Assembly: GCA_021823385.1 (NCBI GenBank)
Contig: JAKAOC010000145.1
Location: forward strand, 1 to 6,349
DNA length: 6,349 nt
Direction: 5' to 3'
Source: Actinomycetes bacterium
GTDB lineage: Bacteria > Actinomycetota > Acidimicrobiia > Acidimicrobiales > Acidimicrobiaceae
Under the pieces are notes generated by a model. It saw only the letters and a list, made by a program, of their open reading frames with translations, did no database searches and was not told where the DNA came from. The position numbers and the translations under genes were made by a program. Each line of letters begins with the position of its first letter. Positions within the stretch are counted from its first letter, which is position 1. Positions 1 through 4,900 of the stretch are shown in pieces.

Positions 1-1251
1 CGAGGACGCGGGGTCGCTCAACGGGAGGACCTGCTGGAAGTTGCCGTTCACCCACTGGAAGCCGAAGATCAGCGCCGCTGTGTTCTCGCCCAGGGAGTTG
101 AACTTGACCGGGCCTTGGACCGAGGTCAGCGTTGCGCCGCTGTGCAGGTAGCTGATTATGGCCTGGTTGTTGACTTTGCCCACGTGCTCGATGGCCTGCT
201 GGGTGACCTGGCCCACCGAGTACGCCTCGGCGACATCAGCGCTAACCGCCGAGGCGTTGCCTCCGTACTTGGCGATATAGGCCTGGACCAGAGCCGCCGA
301 GCCCGGCGTCTTGGCTCCGGGATACCAGGTGTTCGGCACCATGGTTCCGTTGGCGTTCGACTGCCCTACCGCCTGGATGAACTGGCTTCCCTGGTCGGGG
401 CCGCCGGTGGCGATGAAGGCCTTCGGGTTGTAATGCTGCTGGGCGAAGTCCTGGATGAAGGCCGACGCCGTCGGCACATCCACTGAACCCAGCATCACCA
501 CGTCGGCGTTGGTCGCAGCTACCGCGCTGGCAATAGGCGTGAAGTCGGTTACTTCGGAGCCGAAGACGTTGAAGTAGACGGTCTGGATCCCTGCCGCCTC
601 CATGATCTTCTTTGCCAGCAGTATCTGCGGCTCGGTGAAGGGGTCATTGGAGGTCGGGTAAGCGGCGGTCTTCGGGCGCTGGCTCGGCGGGAGCGACGCC
701 AACCACTTCGCAAACGGCACCATGGCGTTGGCCACCGGAGCGGAGACGTCGAAGACGTTGTGCAGGCCTTGTGCAAAGACGGTGGGGCCACCACCCGCGC
801 CCTCGATCATGGCGTAGCCGTAGCGCGCCGCCACCTTGGCCGCCGGGATAGTCAGCAGCGTGCTGAACGGGCCGAACGTCAGATCGACGTGATCCACCGT
901 TATCAGCTGCTGGTAATCGGTTTGGGCCTGGGCCGGATCGGAGTTGTCGGAGATTATCTTGAGGCTCACCTGGCGCCCGAGAATGCCCCCGTGGGCGTTC
1001 ACGTTATTGGCCCAGAGCTGATAGCCCTGCTTGAATGCGAGGCCGTCCGCGGAAAAGTCCCCGCCGAGCGGCAGAGAGATCCCGATGACGATCGGCTTGG
1101 AGGAGCTCGATCCGCTTCCGCTGCTGGCGGACGAGCTGCTTCCGCACGCGGCCAGCAACGCTCCCGCGGACGCGGCGACGCCAAGGGTCGTGAAAAGCCG
1201 GCTCCTGCCCGCTTTCGACCTCAGCCTCCTGGTTCTTCTATTTTCTTCCAA
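1..1251 (-). CDS. ABC transporter substrate-binding lipoprotein, branched-chain amino acid (HAAT/LivJ) type, C-terminus cut by window edge
   Basis: This extracytoplasmic solute receptor would capture a ligand for an ABC importer. The 417 visible codons have no stop, so the gene leaves the left edge. The ending FGFQWVNGNF is typical of the family's last strand, so probably only a few residues are missing. Residues 2-18 are very basic, with eight Arg/Lys. A hydrophobic stretch (about 19-34) follows, then the lipobox LAAC with Cys36 as the lipidated residue, and a Ser/Gly linker (38-51). The type I periplasmic-binding fold begins near residue 54 (PIVIGISLPLGG), with FGPFST at 126-131 in a likely ligand loop. 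The start is TTG. No ATG or GTG lies in frame between the upstream stop and the signal peptide, and a Shine-Dalgarno sequence sits six bases before the TTG. The family imports amino acids but also aromatic acids, amides and urea, so the ligand cannot be named. Permease and ATPase genes would be expected just beyond the left edge. Confidence 0.9.
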   Translation of the reverse strand, partial: MEENRRTRRLRSKAGRSRLFTTLGVAASAGALLAACGSSSSASSGSGSSSSKPIVIGISLPLGGDFSADGLAFKQGYQLWANNVNAHGGILGRQVSLKIISDNSDPAQAQTDYQQLITVDHVDLTFGPFSTLLTIPAAKVAARYGYAMIEGAGGGPTVFAQGLHNVFDVSAPVANAMVPFAKWLASLPPSQRPKTAAYPTSNDPFTEPQILLAKKIMEAAGIQTVYFNVFGSEVTDFTPIASAVAATNADVVMLGSVDVPTASAFIQDFAQQHYNPKAFIATGGPDQGSQFIQAVGQSNANGTMVPNTWYPGAKTPGSAALVQAYIAKYGGNASAVSADVAEAYSVGQVTQQAIEHVGKVNNQAIISYLHSGATLTSVQGPVKFNSLGENTAALIFGFQWVNGNFQQVLPLSDPASS

Positions 1252-1257
1252 TGGATT

Positions 1258-1263
1258 CCCCCT
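1258..1263 (-). promoter_or_regulatory. Ribosome binding site of the substrate-binding protein gene
   Basis: Read on the minus strand this is AGGGGG, followed by six bases (AATCCA) and then TTG. It supports the TTG start. A stronger-looking AGGAGG occurs inside the coding region (codons for R8-R9), but no ATG, GTG or TTG follows it at a usable distance. Confidence 0.6.
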
Positions 1264-1330
1264 GTGTTTCCAATCACGAACCGCCCCCTAGCGGCCGCAC
1301 TTTTAGAGATCTGGATTTCGTTCAGAGGAT

Positions 1331-1347
1331 CCCGGCTCTTCGCCGGG
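1331..1347 (-). other. GC-rich hairpin in the 181-base gap between dehydrogenase and substrate-binding protein genes
   Basis: A perfect six-base stem (CCCGGC and GCCGGG) closes a five-base loop. On the transcribed minus strand it is followed by ATCCTCTGAA, with no run of T, so it is not a normal intrinsic terminator. It could be a processing or mRNA-stability element that separates expression of the two genes, or simply GC-rich noise. I found no convincing sigma-70-type promoter for the downstream gene in the gap, so co-transcription with the dehydrogenase is possible. Confidence 0.3.
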
Positions 1348-1432
1348 CCCGGGCCGTGCAACCAACTAGCTGTTCTCCCGAAGGCATGCCCCCTCCCACT
1401 AGATTCGCGGGCCAGGCCGTCCCGCGATCGCC

Positions 1433-2374
1433 TCACTCCAGCCCGTCGGAGACCGCAATGCCCTCGGGAGCGAGTTCCATGCCGGCTCCCTTGGCAGCCA
1501 TCACCAGAAGCGTTGCGAAGTCGTCGTCGCCAAAACCCTCACCGACCAGCTCCTGGACGATCTGGTGCACCAAGGCCGCCACCGGCATGGGGACCTCCAG
1601 CTTGCGGGCCTCCGCCAGGCCGAGATCAAAGTCCTTGCGCAGCAGCTTCGAGGTGAAGGTGGCATGGAAGTCGAGGTTCACAAAGGCCGGAGCCTTGTAC
1701 CCGGTGAACATTGACCCCATGACGCTCTTGTTCAGGTAGGCGAAAAAGGCCGAGCGCGGAACCCCGCCCCTCTCCGCCAGAAGGGTGACCTCCGCCAATG
1801 ACTGCGTGACAACACCCAGGAAGAGGTTGTGGCACAGCTTGACCAGTCTGGCCAGCTCACCGTCCCCGACATAGGTGGCGCCGGCTCCGATCTGGTCCAG
1901 CAGCGGAGCCACGAAGCGGTAGGCATCCTCGGGACCTGATACCGCCATGGTCAGCTTCCCGGCCTTGGCGACCTTGGGATTCCCGGACACCGGAACCGCC
2001 AGGAGCGAGGTGCCCCGAGCTTCCGCTACCGCGCGGACCCGCGCCGAGGCATCCATGGAAACCGTGGAGGAGTCGACGATCACCTTGGGAGCGACCACCT
2101 GGGTCAGAAGTCCACCCTCGCCGGTCGCCACCGCCTCGAAGTCGTCCGACGATGAGACACTTACCACCACCGCGTCGCAACCGGCCAGCTCGGCAACGCT
2201 CTCGGCCGCAGCTCCCCCGGCTGCAACGAGCGGCTCGATCTTCGAGCGCGTGCGGTTGTAGATCTCCAGCTTCCAGCCTTTTTCCAAAAGCCGGAGCGCC
2301 ATCTCGCTCCCCATGCGGCCAGCCCCGACCCAGCCGATCCTCGCGCTTGTATCCAACGGCGGGTAGTTGCTCAC
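1433..2374 (-). CDS. NAD(P)-dependent beta-hydroxyacid dehydrogenase (3-hydroxyisobutyrate dehydrogenase / glyoxylate-succinic semialdehyde reductase family)
   Basis: This is a soluble oxidoreductase that interconverts a beta-hydroxyacid and a semialdehyde. Its 313 residues are close to the usual 290-310. The N-terminal Rossmann fold has IGWVGAGRMG (13-22), the GxGxxG dinucleotide motif. N40-R41-T42 after the second strand replaces the acidic residue typical of NAD-specific members and suggests NADP(H). The substrate loop VPVSGN (127-132) differs from the common DAPVSGG. Lys179 and Asn183 (KLCHN) match the catalytic Lys and its Asn partner, and KLLRKDFDLGL (243-253) is the conserved C-terminal helix. 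The start is GTG, behind GAGGAG. A longer reading from a TTG at 2446 is open but has no ribosome site and would start inside a candidate operator. The importer gene follows 181 bases downstream on the same strand. The exact substrate cannot be named. Tartronate semialdehyde, succinate semialdehyde, methylmalonate semialdehyde and 2-(hydroxymethyl)glutarate are all used within the family. Confidence 0.88.
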   Translation of the reverse strand: MSNYPPLDTSARIGWVGAGRMGSEMALRLLEKGWKLEIYNRTRSKIEPLVAAGGAAAESVAELAGCDAVVVSVSSSDDFEAVATGEGGLLTQVVAPKVIVDSSTVSMDASARVRAVAEARGTSLLAVPVSGNPKVAKAGKLTMAVSGPEDAYRFVAPLLDQIGAGATYVGDGELARLVKLCHNLFLGVVTQSLAEVTLLAERGGVPRSAFFAYLNKSVMGSMFTGYKAPAFVNLDFHATFTSKLLRKDFDLGLAEARKLEVPMPVAALVHQIVQELVGEGFGDDDFATLLVMAAKGAGMELAPEGIAVSDGLE

Positions 2375-2378
2375 AGTT

Positions 2379-2384
2379 CTCCTC
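2379..2384 (-). promoter_or_regulatory. Ribosome binding site of the dehydrogenase gene
   Basis: GAGGAG on the minus strand lies four bases before GTG (2374-2372) and decides this start over the longer open frame. The preceding CCTC can pair with GAGG across an ACTTC loop, so the site could be partly masked in the transcript. Confidence 0.65.
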
Positions 2385-2397
2385 GAAGTGAGGTGGG

Positions 2398-2410
2398 GCC
2401 CCATTGGGGC
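2398..2410 (-). other. Leader hairpin upstream of the dehydrogenase gene
   Basis: GCCCC-AAT-GGGGC on the minus strand is a perfect five-base all-GC stem with a three-base loop, 23 bases before the GTG start. Competing pairings exist beside it: the perfect ten-base palindrome TGGGGCCCCA at 2394-2403, and GGGC-GTGC-GCCC further upstream. The transcript leader is therefore probably structured. No known riboswitch class is recognised. Confidence 0.35.
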
Positions 2411-2441
2411 GCACGCCCATCCAAAACTTGAAGCAGTGTAT

Positions 2442-2466
2442 CGCAAACGTTAGCGCATACGTGTGC
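2442..2466. promoter_or_regulatory. Candidate LacI-family operator(s)
   Basis: CGCAAACGTTAGCG (2442-2455) is an imperfect palindrome centred on AACGTT, with 12 of 14 positions symmetric. It closely resembles the known LacI/PurR-class consensus (ACGCAAACGTTTGCGT). The central CG is where the hinge helices of LacI-family dimers insert. A second imperfect palindrome, GCATACGTGTGC (2455-2466, 10 of 12 symmetric), shares one base with it, and the two centres are 12 bases apart. The site is 68 bases upstream of the dehydrogenase GTG and overlaps the likely promoter region, as expected for repression. The LacI-family gene at 3863-4900 is the obvious candidate to bind here. That pairing is an inference. 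Confidence 0.55.
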
Positions 2467-2482
2467 AATAACCAAGAATCAA
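2447..2482 (-). promoter_or_regulatory. Weak candidate promoter region for the dehydrogenase gene
   Basis: Two sigma-70-like pairs can be drawn on the minus strand, each with a 17-base spacer. One is TTGATT (2477-2482) with TATGCG (2454-2459). The other is TTGGTT (2470-2475) with TAACGT (2447-2452). Both -10 elements match only three of six consensus positions. Either would be covered by the palindromes at 2442-2466, which is the main reason to list them. Confidence 0.25.
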
Positions 2483-2608
2483 GGCCTTCCGAACAGCAAT
2501 CAGGACTTTTCCCTAGTCATAGGTGTTTTTTTCTTGGAGTCTGTTGGCGAAGACGCCGGTAATTCAACACATTCAGGAGAGCTTTCCCCTTCGCACAGGC
2601 CATTTTTT

Positions 2609-2623
2609 GCAAACGACGCGCAT
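2609..2623 (+). promoter_or_regulatory. Imperfect second copy of the operator-like sequence
   Basis: GCAAACGACGCGCAT resembles GCAAACGTTAGCGCAT at 2443-2458, sharing GCAAACG at one end and GCGCAT at the other with one base fewer between. It lacks the dyad symmetry of the first site, so it could be a weak auxiliary half-site 158 bases before the hydrolase start, or chance. Confidence 0.25.
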
Positions 2624-2768
2624 CCCGGTAGCCGGCAGGTCGGCTTTTAGGGAGACGCGACTCTTTCCCCTAACCCCAGGCTCGCCATAGGCTGTTCTTA
2701 CGACCAGCACGATCGTCTATCGCTGGCCTGTCATCCTCGCATTGCCCACGGGACTGGCAATCGAATGC

Positions 2769-2774
2769 AATAAT
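2769..2774 (+). promoter_or_regulatory. Candidate -10 element for a leaderless hydrolase transcript
   Basis: AATAAT matches the -10 consensus TATAAT at five of six positions and ends six bases before the A of the hydrolase ATG. That is the spacing expected if transcription starts at the start codon. No Shine-Dalgarno sequence precedes this ATG. No good -35 lies at the usual distance: TTGCCC at 2742-2747 would need a 21-base spacer. Confidence 0.35.
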
Positions 2775-2780
2775 GGTCGC

Positions 2781-3845
2781 ATGAGTGAGAACCGACTCCA
2801 GACCGCAATCGACAACTGGCTGCCCCGCTTCACGGCGAACGGCGTGGAGGCATCCGACCTCACCCGCATCACCGAAGTCGCCGGCGATTGGTCCGGTTGG
2901 TGCGGTGCCTGGTCAGGTGTCGCGGCCGAATACGAGGCCATGGGGCGAGAAGCGATGGCCGCCGGCGAGACGGTCTCCGCGGGTGAGCACCTGGCCCGCG
3001 CGGCAACGTATTACCACTTCGCCAAGTTCCTGTTCACGCCGGATCGCGGCGCGATGGCTTCCGCCCATCGCTCCGCAGTTGGCTGCCTCACCGACTCGCT
3101 GCCCCATCTGAAGCCACCGGGCCGCCGCATGGAGGTGGTTTACCAGGGCTCCCTCCTGCCGGCGGTCCTGCGCATCCCCAAGGATGCCGACCAACCGGCG
3201 GCGGTGGTGGTACTGGTGCCGGGGCTCGACTCGACAAAGGAGGAACTGCGCCAGGTGGAGGCCTCGATGCTCGCCCGCGGACTCGCCACCTTGGCCGTGG
3301 ACGGGCCCGGCCAGGGTGAAGCCGAAGAGACCCTGGCAATCGAGCCGGCCTACGAGAGGGCGGGCGCGGCGATCATAGACCGCCTGCAGGAAGAGGAAGG
3401 GATCGACCCCGAGCGTATCGGCGTATGGGGAGTAAGCCTGGGGGGATATTACGCAGTGCGCATGGCCGCCGCTGACGAACGCATCAAGGCATGCGTCTCG
3501 CTTTCGGGCCCTTATGACCTGGGAGACAGTTGGGATCGTCTTCCGGGCCTCACTCGCGAGGCCTTCCGCGAGCGATCCCAATCGGCCGACGACGAGGCAG
3601 CCAGGCGCCGGGCATCCGACCTGACGCTGCGGGGACGAATGGAAAGCGTCCGGGTACCGCTGCTCGTAATCGTCGGCAAGCGTGACCGGCTATTTGACTG
3701 GCGCGAAGGAATGCGCATGGCGGAGGAGGCCGGGGGGAAGGCTGAGACCATCCTCCTGGAAGAGGGGAACCACGGCTGTGCCAATCTCATCTGGCATCAC
3801 CGCCCCCAATCGGCGGACTTTCTCGCCCGTCACCTAATCGCCTAA
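2781..3845 (+). CDS. Alpha/beta hydrolase, 2,6-dihydroxypseudooxynicotine hydrolase-like (C-C bond hydrolase family)
   Basis: This is a predicted cytoplasmic hydrolase of 354 residues, close to the 367 of the Arthrobacter nicotine-pathway enzyme. A helical N-terminal cap region (about 1-115) precedes the alpha/beta core. The core begins with VVYQGSLLPAVLRIP and has VVVLVPGLDSTKEE (143-156), a likely oxyanion-hole loop. The nucleophile elbow is GVSLGG with Ser219. Asp302 (GKRDRLF) and His331 (EGNHGC) complete the triad. From memory, the Arthrobacter enzyme uses Ser217, Asp300 and His329, which is the same spacing. Its extra active-site Glu248 has no obvious acidic equivalent here, so the substrate may differ. 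The reaction would be side-chain C-C or ester cleavage. I chose the ATG at 2781 over an in-frame TTG at 2742 because conserved-looking sequence begins there, although neither has a ribosome site. The gene is transcribed away from the dehydrogenase and toward the LacI gene. A general FrsA/DUF1100-like esterase is the alternative. Confidence 0.85.
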   Translation: MSENRLQTAIDNWLPRFTANGVEASDLTRITEVAGDWSGWCGAWSGVAAEYEAMGREAMAAGETVSAGEHLARAATYYHFAKFLFTPDRGAMASAHRSAVGCLTDSLPHLKPPGRRMEVVYQGSLLPAVLRIPKDADQPAAVVVLVPGLDSTKEELRQVEASMLARGLATLAVDGPGQGEAEETLAIEPAYERAGAAIIDRLQEEEGIDPERIGVWGVSLGGYYAVRMAAADERIKACVSLSGPYDLGDSWDRLPGLTREAFRERSQSADDEAARRRASDLTLRGRMESVRVPLLVIVGKRDRLFDWREGMRMAEEAGGKAETILLEEGNHGCANLIWHHRPQSADFLARHLIA

Positions 3846-3862
3846 GGGATGTTCCGGCTCGT

Positions 3863-4900
3863 TCAGGCGGCTCCGTTCGCGCGCGCCGTCGAGCCACGCA
3901 CCACCAATTCGGGGGGAAGAAAGAGAATCTTGGTCGGCCCACTGGGACTCTGAATCCGCTCCAGCACCAGCTGGGCCGCCTCAATGCCCACTTGATAGTG
4001 CGGAAACCTCACCGAAGTGAGCGGAGGCGAGAGCCGATTGGAAAAGGGAATGTCGTTGAAACCGACGACCGAGATGTCAGCGGGGCACTTCAGCCCGCTC
4101 TCCTCGATCGCCTGGTAGCAGCCTATGGCAAGCATGTCGTTGCCGGCCACGATGGCGGTTGGACGCACCCGGCCGGCCAGAAGCGCACGCGCACAGCGGA
4201 CGCCCTCCGCCACCGAGAACGCCTCTGCGAAGGTGATGAGCGCGGGATCGGGCTCAAGACCTGCCGCCTCCATCCCGAGCAGGAAGCCGTTATGACGCCC
4301 CGCACCGGTCGATAGGGCCTGGGGCCCGGCGACGTGGGCGATGCGGGTGTGGCCGAGCGCCACCAAATGCGCAACCGCCATGCCGATTCCGGCCACGTCA
4401 TCGGTTGCAACAGAGGGGATCGCCTTGTCATCGACCACTCGGTTCACCAGCACCATCGGCAAGTCCGAAAGGTTCAGCTCCGCCAAAAGGTTGTAGCGGC
4501 GCCTCGCGGTCGCCAGAACCAAGGCATCCACCCTCCGCGATCGCATCGAGGTCAGCACCAGCTTCTCGCGCTCGCTGTCGTTGTCGGTATTGCCCAAAAG
4601 CACGACATAGCCACTCTGGGCTAGGCGGTCCTCGATGCCGCGCACGATGGGCGGGAAAAGCGGATTGGTCAGGTCCGGAATGACCACGCCGACCGTGTGG
4701 CTGCGCCTGGTCTTCAGGGACCTCGCTACCGGGTCCGGATGGTAGTCGAGTTCCTGGGCGGCCCTCATGACGCGCGCCACGGTGTCCGGATTCACCAGGC
4801 CCCGCGCTCGGGCCTCCTCGTTGAGCGCGCGCGAAGCAGTGGCTGGGTGCACACCCGCCAGCTTTGCCACGTCACGCAAGGTAACACTGCGTGGGTTCAA
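3863..4900 (-). CDS. LacI-family transcriptional regulator
   Basis: This 345-residue protein is a full-length member of the family and would be a ligand-responsive DNA-binding repressor. The N-terminal helix-turn-helix is VTLRDVAKLAGVHPATASRALN (6-27, key residues V17, T21, S23 and R24). The loop before the third helix is four residues longer than in E. coli LacI. The hinge helix is near 55-64 with Leu62, which falls where LacI has Leu56, the residue that inserts at a central CG step. The periplasmic-binding-type effector domain spans about 67-345, with VGVVIPDLTNPLF, NDMLAIG and the C-terminal SVVGFNDIPFSNRLSPPLTSV region all typical. The start is TTG, overlapping the stop of the upstream molybdenum enzyme gene, behind a strong ribosome site. 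It is therefore co-transcribed with that gene. Its likely target is the palindrome at 2442-2466, and probably its own operon promoter beyond the right edge. The effector is unknown; many relatives respond to sugars, but the context favours a catabolic substrate. Confidence 0.93.
   Translation of the reverse strand: MNPRSVTLRDVAKLAGVHPATASRALNEEARARGLVNPDTVARVMRAAQELDYHPDPVARSLKTRRSHTVGVVIPDLTNPLFPPIVRGIEDRLAQSGYVVLLGNTDNDSEREKLVLTSMRSRRVDALVLATARRRYNLLAELNLSDLPMVLVNRVVDDKAIPSVATDDVAGIGMAVAHLVALGHTRIAHVAGPQALSTGAGRHNGFLLGMEAAGLEPDPALITFAEAFSVAEGVRCARALLAGRVRPTAIVAGNDMLAIGCYQAIEESGLKCPADISVVGFNDIPFSNRLSPPLTSVRFPHYQVGIEAAQLVLERIQSPSGPTKILFLPPELVVRGSTARANGAA

Larger units (their letters stand above)
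2375..2780. other. Divergent intergenic region, 406 bases, no gene seen
   Basis: This region separates the dehydrogenase (leftward) from the hydrolase (rightward) and should carry promoters for both. It is less GC-rich than the coding sequence, most clearly around 2470-2610. It holds a GC hairpin in the dehydrogenase leader, two overlapping LacI-type palindromes (2442-2466), a T7 run at 2526-2532, an imperfect copy of the operator sequence (2609-2623), a short inverted repeat CCAGC-13-GCTGG (2704-2726), and a -10-like AATAAT next to the hydrolase ATG. I saw no open frame with family resemblance or a usable ribosome site. Confidence 0.7.

Noticed and set aside
1343..1352. CCGGGCCCGG palindrome in the gap between the dehydrogenase and importer genes
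   Set aside because: Pure GC self-complementarity without further symmetry or regulator-type features; expected in such a composition.
760..1656. Long plus-strand open frame opposite the substrate-binding protein and the end of the dehydrogenase
   Set aside because: It is rich in Arg, Pro and Ala, has no family resemblance, and spans two genes plus a gap with clear homology on the other strand. This is a GC-rich shadow frame.
2375..2446. N-terminal extension of the dehydrogenase to the TTG at 2446
   Set aside because: The extra 24 residues precede the normal Rossmann start, have no ribosome site and begin within the candidate operator. The GTG at 2374 has GAGGAG.
2512..2532. CCTA-GTCA-TAGG followed by a T7 run, looking like an intrinsic terminator on the plus strand
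   Set aside because: The stem is only four bases with two A-T pairs, and no gene ends upstream on that strand.
2630..2648. AGCCG-GCAGGT-CGGCT hairpin followed by TTT on the plus strand
   Set aside because: A five-base stem and a very short T run make a poor terminator, and no transcript is known to need one there.
2704..2726. Inverted repeat CCAGC-13 bases-GCTGG upstream of the hydrolase
   Set aside because: The arms are only five bases and the inner part is not symmetric; easily chance in GC-rich DNA, so not called an operator.
2913..3581. 222-residue minus-strand frame opposite the hydrolase
   Set aside because: The plus-strand frame carries a complete catalytic triad. This one has no recognisable motif and no ribosome site.
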